Source of the DNA: Cypionkella sp.
Lineage (GTDB): Bacteria > Pseudomonadota > Alphaproteobacteria > Rhodobacterales > Rhodobacteraceae
Direction of reading: 5' to 3'
Length of the DNA: 64,000 nt
NCBI RefSeq assembly: GCF_030652235.1
Contig: NZ_JAUSBA010000046.1
Coordinates: 1 to 64,000, forward strand
Position 1 is the stretch's first letter. Each line of letters opens with the position of its first letter. The position numbers and the translations under genes were made by a program. The notes under the pieces are model-generated. The model was not told the origin of the DNA. It was given only the letters and a program-made list of their open reading frames with translations, and did no database searches. Positions 44,549-53,718 of this stretch are shown here, in pieces.

Positions 44549-45202
44549 TCATCCCTGCACCGCAGTCAGCAATGCCACAGCGCCGGCGGTGGCATGTGGG
44601 CGGCTTGATATATCGCCCACCGGTGCGCGGATAGCCCCTTGAACCTGCGCGTGGACAGCGCGCGACCACGGTCCTTGGCGATGGCGCGTGGCAGGCGCGC
44701 AAGGGACATCTGGCGATGGCCACCGCCACGTCTGACATCCGGGCCGTGCAGTTTACCCCCAGCCGCGATGGCGACAGTCTTCTTTTGCCAGGGCGGCGCG
44801 ACCAGAGCCCTGAGGCCGAAGCTGCCACACCGCCATCATCGAGCGCCAGGCAACCGCGATCATACCGATCCGCAAGAACGGCCGACCGTGGAAGCAGGGC
44901 TGTGCGGAAACCGGGCTGTCCGGCGGCATACGCCCCCCCGAAACCCTGCGCGCCACCCGGCGCTATGGCAGGACGTTCTGGAAGCGCTGGACCCGATAAA
45001 ATGTCCGAAGCCTGATCGAGGCGAACCCTTTTATGGTTTGTAAGAAACCCATTGCCGGGCAACGGATGCGGGGCTTTAAGCCTTCGGCGAGCGCAGCGCC
45101 GCCCGAGACGCCGACTGCCAAGCGGCCGAAATCCAGATCCGCATCACACTGATGAACCGATTCTTGGCCCTCGGAACGGCCAGGGTCGTTCGCGTTGCCT
45201 GA
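44549..45202 (+). pseudogene. IS903-group transposase remnant
   Basis: The transposase can be followed through several frame changes. SSLHRSQ corresponds to the STLCRRQ region. CADSPLNLRVDS holds the first catalytic aspartate, then MATATSDIRAVQFTPSRDGDS, PIRKNGRPWKQGCAETG and RSLIEA, and the end is AEIQIRITLMNRFLALG. A 39 bp palindromic insertion at 45026-45064 lies five bases after the codon of the catalytic glutamate in RSLIEA. Removing it restores EAKMR. Multiple frameshifts show the gene is dead. Confidence 0.8.
45026..45064 (+). repeat. Palindromic insertion element, copy 3 (39 bp)
   Basis: The element starts CCCTTTT, has a near-perfect stem ATGGTTT/AAACCCAT with one bulge, and ends TGCCGGGCAACG. 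It splits an AAG codon of the IS903-group transposase as AA|G. The frame through it stays open. Confidence 0.88.
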
Positions 45203-45376
45203 CCCCAGAGGAGAAAGCGCGCGTCATGCCTTGAGGGTTAATTACCCCACCTCGCCGTGTCAGGTGGTTGAGTTTAAAGTCCGTGGCGCCGTCCTGTGAA
45301 CGGCTTCACCGCGCTGGGCAGACCCGTCACTGAAGCGGTAAGATGACTCTGTCCGGGGAAAGGGTATCTTCGGTCA

Positions 45377-47455
45377 TCAGACGATTTGTGCAACAGAGCC
45401 CTCTATCATCCAAATCGTTGCGGGCCATGCAACCGGCAGCAGGATGCCCTGCGCCATCAGTGCGGCGCCACTTAGGCGCAGCGAGCCCGTTGCCAAAGCG
45501 CATCTTGCGCGCGATTGCGGTGGCGCGTCTTCCGGGTTGAGCAGGCGGATTTCGTAGTGTGCTGTCGGGTCAAGCCCTGTCAGGCGCAGGGCTTTTGGCA
45601 GAATCTGCCGGCTTATCTCGATCTGTGCAGCGGTTAACACAAACCGCGCCCCGTCCTCGGCGAGTTGCATTTCGGCGGTCACGGCGGGGTCTGCGCTGTC
45701 GAGCCGCAAGGTCGCGGCCTGCATCAGCCAATCGCGGTTGGATTTCCACCAGGCGGTGACGCGGCCCAATATTTGCGCCTCGTCTGCATCCAGCGCGCGC
45801 AGGTCCATCTCGAAGCCAAAGTGACGGGTGGCGGCCACCCAGGCGCGCAGCGACATCGCCTGCACGCGGCCTGTGGTGTGGGATCTGCGCGCGCCGACGT
45901 GGCTTCCGACAAGGCAAGACGGCAAAAACAGCGCGGCGTCGTGCTGGATGCGCAGCCGCTCGATTGGATCGAGGCAATCAGACAGCCAGACGCGATGGGT
46001 GTGTGCCAGTATCCCCGCGTCGATCCGCCCGCCGCCCGAGGCGCAGCTTTCAAGTTCGACCAGCGGATGTGCGGCGCGCAGGCGGGCCATCAGGGCATAG
46101 ATGCCACGGTTTTGCGCTGCATCCACCACCGGCAACAGGCGGTTGTGATCCCATTTCAGATAGTCGATCGGGTATTCGCGCAGCAGCGCAGCCAGCACGC
46201 CAAACAGGTGATCCTGCACCGGTTGCAAACCAAGGTTCAGCACCAGTTGATTGCGCCCTGTGGTTTGATCGGCGCGCCCCAGCACCCAATCGGGGTGGGC
46301 GCGGTAAAGGTCGCTGTTGGCGTTGATCATCTCGGGTTCGACCCAGAGACCAAAGGTCATGTTTAGATCGTGGATGTGGCGGATCAGCGGGTGCAGGCCC
46401 TGTGGCCATTTGCGCAGGTCCACCGTCCAGTCGCCAAGACTTGAGGTGTCATTGTCGCGCCGCCCGAACCAACCGTCGTCGAGCACGAAACGCTCTGCCC
46501 CCAAGCTGGCGGCACGGCTGGCGATGTCGGAGAGGGTGGCAAGGTCGTGGTCGAAATACACCGCCTCCCAGCAGTTGTAATGCACCGGGCGCGGGCGGGC
46601 GGGGTCGGGCCATGTCACCACGCGGTCGCGCATATCGCGCTGGAACACCCGGCCGATGCCGTTCAGACCGCTGTCTGACACCACCGCCAGCAGTTCAGCC
46701 GATTGGAAGCTGGTAGCCGCTTCAAGTTCCGACCCCCATGCGTGGCCAAACTGCACTTGACGCCGCCCGTCTGGCAATTCTTCGGCCACCATGCGGTGCC
46801 CGCCCGACCATGCGTAGTGCAGTGCGCGCACTGTGCCTGCGGTGTTGGTGCAGCCGGGTTCGGGAAACAGCGCGTAGGGCGGATGTTCCTGACCCGAGCG
46901 GCCGGTGCGGGACTCGCGCAGGCGGGCGCCAACAGACCAAGGTTGACGCTGTAGCTGAAATTCGCCCAGCCATTTTCCTGCGACGTCAATCATCTCGGTG
47001 CCCAAGGCGGCGATGGGCAGCACGGGTGCTGCCAGCCAATGCAAACGCACCGGGCGATCCGCGTGCAGGGTGGTGGTCATCGCGATGACGCCCGTGGCAT
47101 GGGCGCGAAAGCTGTGGGTTAGGCGCAGGCCATCCGCGGCGCTGTGCAGCATCAGGCTGTCTGGGGCAATCTCGGCACGTTCAAGCTGAAAGCGCGGGGT
47201 GATCTGGCGGCCATCCACTTCGCTGATTGTCATGCCGGGCTGGCCCTGCCAGTCGGATCCCGGCAGCGGGCAAAGCGACAGATCGGGCAAGCGGTCGAGC
47301 ATCCCGCCGGTCAGATCGGACACCTGCGACAGCGCAAGGGCGGCCAGATCTTCGGAGACGGGCAGCGGGGTGCCCCAATAGACCACCTGAGGCACAGCAC
47401 CTGTGCTTGCCATCACAAGGGTTTGCTGCGCGGTATCCAGACGCCACTGCGGCAT
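45377..47455 (-). CDS. Alpha-galactosidase (GH36)
   Basis: 692-residue glycoside hydrolase predicted to split alpha-1,6-galactosides such as melibiose and raffinose. RFVLDDGWFGRRDNDTSSLG and FGLWVEPEMIN are GH36 motifs. The nucleophile aspartate is in DYLKWDHNR and the acid/base aspartate in LSDCLDPIERL. No signal peptide is present, so it should work on imported sugar. It follows the beta-galactosidase by 3 bp. The last eight codons (SVAQIV and stop) come from the terminal repeat of the IS903-group remnant, so the native stop was replaced; the catalytic domain is complete. Confidence 0.92.
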   Translation of the reverse strand: MPQWRLDTAQQTLVMASTGAVPQVVYWGTPLPVSEDLAALALSQVSDLTGGMLDRLPDLSLCPLPGSDWQGQPGMTISEVDGRQITPRFQLERAEIAPDSLMLHSAADGLRLTHSFRAHATGVIAMTTTLHADRPVRLHWLAAPVLPIAALGTEMIDVAGKWLGEFQLQRQPWSVGARLRESRTGRSGQEHPPYALFPEPGCTNTAGTVRALHYAWSGGHRMVAEELPDGRRQVQFGHAWGSELEAATSFQSAELLAVVSDSGLNGIGRVFQRDMRDRVVTWPDPARPRPVHYNCWEAVYFDHDLATLSDIASRAASLGAERFVLDDGWFGRRDNDTSSLGDWTVDLRKWPQGLHPLIRHIHDLNMTFGLWVEPEMINANSDLYRAHPDWVLGRADQTTGRNQLVLNLGLQPVQDHLFGVLAALLREYPIDYLKWDHNRLLPVVDAAQNRGIYALMARLRAAHPLVELESCASGGGRIDAGILAHTHRVWLSDCLDPIERLRIQHDAALFLPSCLVGSHVGARRSHTTGRVQAMSLRAWVAATRHFGFEMDLRALDADEAQILGRVTAWWKSNRDWLMQAATLRLDSADPAVTAEMQLAEDGARFVLTAAQIEISRQILPKALRLTGLDPTAHYEIRLLNPEDAPPQSRARCALATGSLRLSGAALMAQGILLPVAWPATIWMIEGSVAQIV

Positions 47456-47458
47456 TGC

Positions 47459-49411
47459 TTAGACCTCTTTCGGTTGGGATAGAGCTTTTGCGACGGTGAC
47501 GCTGTGCGGTGGCATCTGAGGATCGCCCAGCAGGCAATCAAAGCCATCGGGCAGGGTCCATGCCTGAGGGCCGTAATTGGTGAAAAACCACAGATCACCG
47601 CGACGACGCAGGCGGATATGTTCGGGCAGCGCCATGGTTTGCAAGCCTGCGTTTTGGCAGACCAGATCCATCACAGACCCGAGCAATTCCTGATCCGGCC
47701 AGCACAGCAGGTGCAAGGTGCTGCCGTGCTGGGTCAGCGCAGGACCACCATCTTCAAAGCGGGCCAGCACCTGTGCGGTGCTGGTCGCATGGTCGCGCCA
47801 GCGGATGGCGTTGCCTTGCACCGCGCCATCGACCGTCTGGGTCAGGCCGGGGCGCAGAGAGGCGACCTCGATCACCCGGTTCTGTGTCAGGGCGTGCAGG
47901 GGGCCGGGTGGCAAGTCGGACGGCACGGCAAAGTTGCGGGTCCGCGAGCCTGCGCGCGGGCCGATAAGCACCACGCCTTGTGCCGCTTCCAACGCCGCCT
48001 GTGCGGCATCAGTCACATGGATCATCGTGGGCACGATCACCGCCGCGTAGCCGTCCAAGGCTGCGCCGGGGCGCACCACATCGACATCCAGCCCGCGACG
48101 GCGCAAGGCCTCATACCAGCGGAAGGCCAGTTCTTCATAGCGGAAGTCGTGGCCCTGCGGCTGCACCATCGTCGCCCAATAGCTGGCGTAATCGAACACG
48201 ATGGCCACCGGGGCCTGCTGCACGGCGGGCAGCGGGCCAAGTTGGGCGATTTCTTGAGCAACTTGGCCTGCCTCAAGGCCCCCGGGCGATAATTTGTCCA
48301 CCCCCGGCAGGTTTAGGCCGGCGTGATACTGCTCTTGCGCGAACGGGGCCTGACGCCAGCGGAAATAGCTGACCACCTCGGCCCCGTGCGCCATGGCTTC
48401 CCATGTCCAGAGCCGCACCATACCGGGCTTTGGCACCGGGTTCCAAGCGGCCCAGTTCACCGGGCCGGGTTGTTGTTCCATCACCCAGAACCGACCCCGC
48501 CCGACGCCGCGATACAGATCATGGTGCCATGGCGCGATATCGGGATGCGAGGTTTCCGCCCAGCGGTTACGCTCGGCCTCCGAGAACGGGAATTTTTCAA
48601 CAAAGCCAATCGGGTAGCTGTCCCAGGATGCCAGATCAAGGTGATCGGCCACCGCGAAATGGTCGAAATCCGACACGAAACCCATGAAGTTATGGGTGAT
48701 CCAGCGATCTGGCGACTGTGCGCGGATGATGTCGCATTGCATCAGATCATAGGTTGCGACCTGTTCAGACTGAAACCGCCAGAAATCCATCCGATGCGCC
48801 GGGTTGGCTTCGGTTACGGTCAGGTTGGGCAGGGTGACTTGCGAGAAGTCAGCGACCTCCATCGACCAGAACACCGCACCCCAAGCCTCGTTCAGCTGAT
48901 CGCAGGATTGATAGCGGCGGCGCAGCCAGTCTTGGAAGGCGCGCAAATCTTCCGGGCCCCACGACAGGGTGGTGTCATGGCAGCCGTATTCGTTGTCGGT
49001 CTGCCAGCCGACCAGACCGGGATGATTGCCAAAGCGTTGCGCAATGGCGGTGACGATGCGTGCGCTTTCGCGCCACCATGTCTGCGACGACATCGTGTAA
49101 TGCCTGCGCGAGCCAAAGCCGCGCACCCGGCCCTGTTCGTCGTAAGGCAAAATGTCGGGGCATGCATCGACCAGCCATTTCGGCGGCGTGGCGGTGGGGG
49201 TGCCCAGCACGATCTTTAGCCCCGCCGCGTGCAGCACATCCATGACGCGGTCCAGCCAGCCAAAGTTGAACTGATCGCGCGCAGGCTCGATCCGCGACCA
49301 AGCAAATTCGCCGATGCGCACGTAAGAGATGCCCAATTCCCGCATCCGGCGTGCATCGGTGGCCCAGCGGCTTTCGTCCCACTGTTCGGGGTAATAACAA
49401 ACTCCCAGCAT
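47459..49411 (-). CDS. Beta-galactosidase (GH42)
   Basis: 650-residue intracellular beta-galactosidase. [16 protein letters not shown] and RIGEFAWSRIEP open the TIM barrel. The acid/base glutamate is in QTDNEYGCH and the nucleophile glutamate in RFWVMEQQPGPVNW. GH42 enzymes act on lactose and plant galacto-oligosaccharides. It overlaps the ABC ATPase stop by one base and precedes the alpha-galactosidase, so both linkages are handled by one operon. Confidence 0.93.
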   Translation of the reverse strand: MLGVCYYPEQWDESRWATDARRMRELGISYVRIGEFAWSRIEPARDQFNFGWLDRVMDVLHAAGLKIVLGTPTATPPKWLVDACPDILPYDEQGRVRGFGSRRHYTMSSQTWWRESARIVTAIAQRFGNHPGLVGWQTDNEYGCHDTTLSWGPEDLRAFQDWLRRRYQSCDQLNEAWGAVFWSMEVADFSQVTLPNLTVTEANPAHRMDFWRFQSEQVATYDLMQCDIIRAQSPDRWITHNFMGFVSDFDHFAVADHLDLASWDSYPIGFVEKFPFSEAERNRWAETSHPDIAPWHHDLYRGVGRGRFWVMEQQPGPVNWAAWNPVPKPGMVRLWTWEAMAHGAEVVSYFRWRQAPFAQEQYHAGLNLPGVDKLSPGGLEAGQVAQEIAQLGPLPAVQQAPVAIVFDYASYWATMVQPQGHDFRYEELAFRWYEALRRRGLDVDVVRPGAALDGYAAVIVPTMIHVTDAAQAALEAAQGVVLIGPRAGSRTRNFAVPSDLPPGPLHALTQNRVIEVASLRPGLTQTVDGAVQGNAIRWRDHATSTAQVLARFEDGGPALTQHGSTLHLLCWPDQELLGSVMDLVCQNAGLQTMALPEHIRLRRRGDLWFFTNYGPQAWTLPDGFDCLLGDPQMPPHSVTVAKALSQPKEV

Positions 49412-50499
49412 CAGCGCGTCAGATCCCCATTCAGCACGGCCTGGCCGTCGGCATTGAACAAATGGCAGGCGCGCGCCGGAAAGCCGATCTGCATGCTATC
49501 GCCGGGACGTTCGGGGGCCAGACCATCGGCCTTCACCGCGATTTCGGTGCCATCGGCAAGGCCCACGAAGAACAAGGTTTCCGACCCCAGATGTTCGGCC
49601 AGATGCACCTTTGCGGGCAACACCGCATCGCCCGCACCGGTGGCACTGGCGTGTTCGGGGCGCAGACCCAGCGTCATCTTGGCTGCCGCCGCCAACGAAC
49701 CTGCCAGTTGCAACACGGCCCCGCCGGGCAACGTCACTTCGATGCCGCCGTCATGGGGGCGGGCGTCAACCGCGATGAAGTTCATCTTCGGGCTGCCGAT
49801 AAAGCCTGCAACGAACAGATTTTTCGGGCGGTGATACAGCTCTAGCGGGCTGCCGACCTGTTCAATGCGCCCCGCCGACAGCACCACGATCTTGTCGGCC
49901 ATCGTCATCGCTTCGACCTGATCATGCGTCACGTAGATCATCGTAGCACCCAGATCCTGATGCAGCCGCGAGATTTCGCCGCGCATCTGCACCCGCAACG
50001 ACGCATCAAGGTTCGAGAGCGGCTCGTCGAACAGGAACACTTCGGGGTTGCGCACAATCGCGCGGCCAATCGCCACCCGTTGCCGCTGCCCGCCCGAAAG
50101 CTGGCCGGGTTTGCGCGCCAGCAAGGGCTCAAGTTGCAGCATCTTGGCCGCCGCCGCCGTGCGCTTGGCAATCTCGGCCTTGTCATGGCCGGTCATCCGC
50201 AGGCCAAAGCCGATGTTCTCGCCCACGGTCATATGCGGGTAAAGCGCATAGCTTTGGAACACCATGGCCACACCACGATCTGACGGGCCAACGCGGGTCA
50301 TATCGCGCCCGCCGATGCGCAGGGCACCTTGCGAGATATCTTCCAGCCCCGCGATCATCCGCAGCAAGGTGGATTTGCCGCAGCCCGAGGGGCCGACAAA
50401 CACGCAAAACTCGCCGTCTTTGATCTCAAGGTCGATGCCCTTGATGATGCTGATCGCACCAAAGTCTTTTTTGACGTTGCTTAGGCTTACTTCGGCCAT
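49411..50499 (-). CDS. Sugar ABC transporter ATP-binding protein (UgpC/MsmK type)
   Basis: 362-residue ATPase. Walker A is GPSGCGKST, the signature is [10 protein letters not shown], Walker B is [12 protein letters not shown], and a C-terminal OB-fold regulatory domain follows (LGLRPEHAS). It energises the two permeases encoded upstream. I chose the ATG at 50499, preceded by AAAGGAG, over an in-frame start 12 codons earlier. Proteins of this type can serve several sugar transporters. Confidence 0.92.
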   Translation of the reverse strand: MAEVSLSNVKKDFGAISIIKGIDLEIKDGEFCVFVGPSGCGKSTLLRMIAGLEDISQGALRIGGRDMTRVGPSDRGVAMVFQSYALYPHMTVGENIGFGLRMTGHDKAEIAKRTAAAAKMLQLEPLLARKPGQLSGGQRQRVAIGRAIVRNPEVFLFDEPLSNLDASLRVQMRGEISRLHQDLGATMIYVTHDQVEAMTMADKIVVLSAGRIEQVGSPLELYHRPKNLFVAGFIGSPKMNFIAVDARPHDGGIEVTLPGGAVLQLAGSLAAAAKMTLGLRPEHASATGAGDAVLPAKVHLAEHLGSETLFFVGLADGTEIAVKADGLAPERPGDSMQIGFPARACHLFNADGQAVLNGDLTR

Positions 50500-50515
50500 G
50501 ACAGGCTCCTTTTCA

Positions 50516-51364
50516 TCAGCCCTTGGTCGCGCCAAGGGTCAGTCCGGCAATGAAATGCCGCTGCATCAGGAAAAACATCAGGACGGGCGGCAGCGCTGCG
50601 ATGATCGACCCAGCGGATACCAGATGCCACGCCGCCACCCATTGCCCGTTCAGCGCATAAAGCCCTGCCGTGACGGGCATCGCGTGCTGGCCCTGCACCA
50701 GAACCGTGGCCCAGAAGTAGTCGTTCCACACGAAGGTAAACACCAGCACCGACAGCGCCGCGATGGCAGGGCGCATCAAGGGCAGCACGATGTGGCGGAA
50801 AATCTGCCATTCGCTGACGCCTTCAACCCGCGCGCTTTCGATCAGCGCAAACGGCAGGCCCTTGATGAAGTTGCGCATGAACAGGGTGCAAAACCCGGTC
50901 TGGAACGCCACATGAAACAGCACCAGCCCTAGGGTCGTGTCATACAATCCGGCCTTAAGGGTCAACTCACGCACCGGCACCATCAGGATCTGGAACGGGA
51001 TGAAGTTGCCGGCCACAAAGGCAAAGAACACCCACAGATTGGCGCGAAAGCCGTACACCGCCAGCGCAAATCCGGTCAGGCACGACAGACCCACCGCGCC
51101 GATCACCGTCGGGATCGTGACCTTGAACGAGTTCAGGATATACCAGCCGATCGGGCTGTCGCGAAACACCGACGCGTAGTTTTCATAGGCGATCGACGAG
51201 GGCATGCCAAAGTAGTTGCCTGCCGCCAGATCAGAGGCAGGCCGCAGCGATGTCACCGCCACGCCGATCAGCGGGAACAGCCAGATCACCAAAGCGATGG
51301 GCAACGCGATCTGATAAGCAAGCCGGGCGGGGGCCGAGGCTTTTTGGATCGGGGTCGGAAACAT
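50516..51364 (-). CDS. Sugar ABC transporter permease (MalG-like)
   Basis: 282-residue inner-membrane protein with six predicted helices. The EAA motif reads [20 protein letters not shown], which docks to the ATPase. It overlaps the other permease by one base and ends 17 bp before the ATPase start. It belongs to the CUT1 class of oligosaccharide importers. Confidence 0.92.
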   Translation of the reverse strand: MFPTPIQKASAPARLAYQIALPIALVIWLFPLIGVAVTSLRPASDLAAGNYFGMPSSIAYENYASVFRDSPIGWYILNSFKVTIPTVIGAVGLSCLTGFALAVYGFRANLWVFFAFVAGNFIPFQILMVPVRELTLKAGLYDTTLGLVLFHVAFQTGFCTLFMRNFIKGLPFALIESARVEGVSEWQIFRHIVLPLMRPAIAALSVLVFTFVWNDYFWATVLVQGQHAMPVTAGLYALNGQWVAAWHLVSAGSIIAALPPVLMFFLMQRHFIAGLTLGATKG

Positions 51365-52269
51365 CAGCGGTTCCTTTCCTGTGCGATCATCCGCATGATG
51401 AACAGCGTGATAAACACCATCATGATCAGGAACAGCACCACCGCGATGGCGGCCCCATACCCCATGCGATAGCCGTATTCGGACAAAGCTTGTTCATACA
51501 TGAAGTAAGACAGCACCTGACTGGAGCCATAGGGGCCGCCTGCTGTCATGATTGACACCAGATCAAAGCTGCGCAAGGCACCGATCACCGTGACGACCAT
51601 GGCGATGAAGGTCGCGGGCGCCAGTTGTGGCAAGATCACATGCCGCAGCAAGCGCCAGCCACGGGCATTGTCCATCCGGGCGGCTTCGATCTGCTCAAAG
51701 TTCAGATTGTTCAGGCCTGTCAGATACAGGATCATGCAATAAGCGGTCTGCGGCCAAAGCCCTGCCGCGATGATGCCATAGGTGACGTAGCGCTCGTCCG
51801 CCAGAATGGCCACTTCGCTGCCGGTCAGCCATTTGATCAGTTGCGAAAACAGGCCGAAATCGGGGGCGTAGAACCAGGTGAACATCAGGCCGACAACGAC
51901 TTGGCTGATCACAAATGGGAAGAAGAACAAGGATTTGTAAAGCCGGATGCCCCAGACGTTCTGGTTTAAAAACAAGGCAGCCGCCAGTCCCATCGGGATC
52001 GCCAGCAGATATAGCCCAAGCCACAACAGGTTGTTTTTCAGCGCGACGTAGAAGGTGTCGTCGTCCATCAACTCGACATAGTTGGCCAGACCCACCCAGG
52101 TTTTCGGACCCAGACCGTCCCAGTCCTGAAAGCTGATCCAGATGGATTGCACAATCGGGATCAACACGTAAATCAGGAACATCACGGCACCCGGTGCCAG
52201 AAAAGCATAGGGCGCAATCTTCATCTGGTTCCGTTTCCAGAACCTGGCAGGCTGGGGATCGTGGGGCAT
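51364..52269 (-). CDS. Sugar ABC transporter permease (MalF-like)
   Basis: 301-residue inner-membrane protein with six predicted helices. The EAA motif is EAARMDNARGWRLLRHVILP. It pairs with the MalG-like permease to form the import channel. It follows the binding-protein gene by 69 bp, a common spacing that allows more binding protein than permease. Confidence 0.92.
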   Translation of the reverse strand: MPHDPQPARFWKRNQMKIAPYAFLAPGAVMFLIYVLIPIVQSIWISFQDWDGLGPKTWVGLANYVELMDDDTFYVALKNNLLWLGLYLLAIPMGLAAALFLNQNVWGIRLYKSLFFFPFVISQVVVGLMFTWFYAPDFGLFSQLIKWLTGSEVAILADERYVTYGIIAAGLWPQTAYCMILYLTGLNNLNFEQIEAARMDNARGWRLLRHVILPQLAPATFIAMVVTVIGALRSFDLVSIMTAGGPYGSSQVLSYFMYEQALSEYGYRMGYGAAIAVVLFLIMMVFITLFIMRMIAQERNR

Positions 52270-52338
52270 ATCGACCTCGTGAATAAAGCGGGTCGGGGCC
52301 GCCCGAAGGCGACCCCGCAGTCGGGGGAGGAGTCCGAC

Positions 52339-53571
52339 CTATTTGTAGACTTTGGCGCGGGTTTTTTCGAGCCGCTCAAGAATGCGGTCGATGTCGTCGG
52401 GCTTGACCATAAATTCCTGGAAGCCCTCCATCCCGGCCTTGGCCATTTCCGCAGGCGCGTCGCGGTCATAGAACTGTGCCAAGGCATGTGCATTCGACAG
52501 CATGGTGAAGCCTGCCTCAAGGAAGGTGTCGGTGGGTTTTGCCGATTGGTTGTTGACCGGCAGCTGGCCCAGCGTCGCGTTCATCTTGGCTTGTGCTTCG
52601 GGCGAGGCCAAATAGGCTAGGAACACCTTTGCGTCTTCTTTGTTCTTCGCCCCTGCCGGGATGTGGAACGTGTCGGTCGGCGCATCTTCCGACATCGGAA
52701 TGCCTGCGGTGATTTCCGGGAACTGCATGAAGCCGATCTGGTCTTCGGTCAGCCCGCCGTCTTTCATCGTGGCCACCGCAAAGTTGCCCATCAGATACAT
52801 CGCAGCCTTGCCCTGCACCATTTGCGGGATGGCATCCTGCCAATCAATCGCGGCGTGATTTTCGATGAAATAGCCCGGCTTGACCAGCTCGGCCCATTTC
52901 TCAAACACGGCTTTGACGCGCGGATCGGTGTAGGGGATCTTGCCAGCCGTCAAATCCATGTGGAATTCATAGCCGTTCACCCGCAGATCCAGATAGTCGA
53001 ACCAGCCCGCAGTTGGCCACAAAGCCTTGGTGCCAATGGCGAAAGGCGCGATGCCTGCGGCCTTCAGCTTTTCGCTGGCAGCCAGCAGTTCGGCCCAGTT
53101 TTTCGGGGGCGTGATGCCGTTTTGTTCAAACAGGTCTTTGCGGTAGTAGATGCCCCACTGGTAGTAGGTGTAGGGAACGCCCCACTTTTTGCCGTCAATG
53201 GTCATCGACGAGGCCGCCGATTTCAATTGATCATCCAGACCGTTGGCGGCCCAAACGTCGCTGACATCCTCAAACAGACCGGCTTTGACGAAGGGCTCCA
53301 TCCGGTTGCCTGCATACCAGGCGGCCACATCCGGCGGATCGGCTGTCAAGAAGTTGCGGATCGCGGCTTTGTAACCTTCGTGATCGAAGTTGTTCCATTT
53401 CACGGTGATGTCAGGATACTTCACCTGAAAATCAGCGATCAATTCTTCCATCGCCTTTTTCGGCGTTGGGTCTGATTGGTCCGAGTTGATCACAATCTCG
53501 CCTGCGAAGGCGGCTGTGCCCATCAGAAATGCGCTAAGCGCCAGCCCGGTAAGGGCTTTTGTCAGTGTCAT
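52339..53571 (-). CDS. Sugar ABC transporter substrate-binding protein
   Basis: 410-residue periplasmic binding protein, first gene of the galactoside operon. The signal peptide MTLTKALTGLALSAFLMGTA is cleaved probably after AFA, leaving GEIVINSDQSDPTPKKA. The mature part has the family 1 solute-binding pattern (PYTYYQWGIYYRKDLFEQNG). The ATG at 53571 follows GGAGG; a frame extending to 53658 is upstream leader. By context the ligand is an alpha- or beta-galactoside oligosaccharide. Confidence 0.92.
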   Translation of the reverse strand: MTLTKALTGLALSAFLMGTAAFAGEIVINSDQSDPTPKKAMEELIADFQVKYPDITVKWNNFDHEGYKAAIRNFLTADPPDVAAWYAGNRMEPFVKAGLFEDVSDVWAANGLDDQLKSAASSMTIDGKKWGVPYTYYQWGIYYRKDLFEQNGITPPKNWAELLAASEKLKAAGIAPFAIGTKALWPTAGWFDYLDLRVNGYEFHMDLTAGKIPYTDPRVKAVFEKWAELVKPGYFIENHAAIDWQDAIPQMVQGKAAMYLMGNFAVATMKDGGLTEDQIGFMQFPEITAGIPMSEDAPTDTFHIPAGAKNKEDAKVFLAYLASPEAQAKMNATLGQLPVNNQSAKPTDTFLEAGFTMLSNAHALAQFYDRDAPAEMAKAGMEGFQEFMVKPDDIDRILERLEKTRAKVYK

Positions 53572-53584
53572 GGTTTCCTCCCTG

Positions 53585-53601
53585 AAACCGAAATTCGGTT
53601 T
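53585..53601. promoter_or_regulatory. Candidate operator palindrome in the galactoside operon leader
   Basis: AAACCGAA and TTCGGTTT flank a single A, giving a perfect 17 bp palindrome 13 bp upstream of the binding-protein start and inside the divergent region shared with the AraC-type gene. It could be an operator for another repressor or a translation-affecting hairpin. AraC-type proteins usually bind direct repeats, so it is less likely to be the MelR-like site. Confidence 0.5.
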
Positions 53602-53718
53602 TGTCCCAGAAACCTCTCCTCCTAGAGAGTATCTGGTTGCGATTGAGTTTGGCATCAAATGCAGTAAACTCTATCGACATGCCGTGTAATACTTCCGGGA
53701 TTCTAAGGTGCAGATGCA

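Larger units (their letters stand above)
44549..45400 (+). mobile_element. Decayed IS5-family (IS903-group) element, left end missing
   Basis: Homology to an IS903-group transposase runs from about 44549, and the right terminal repeat is at 45383-45400 (GATTTGTGCAACAGAGCC). No matching left repeat was found, so the element is truncated. Its right end reaches into the 3' end of the alpha-galactosidase gene. The stretch 44352-44548 before it shows no gene. Confidence 0.75.

Noticed and set aside
49716-49740. CCGGGCAACG inside the ABC ATPase gene, resembling the end of the palindromic insertion
   Set aside because: There is no hairpin or CCCTYTY start beside it, and it fits the normal protein sequence there, so it is chance similarity.
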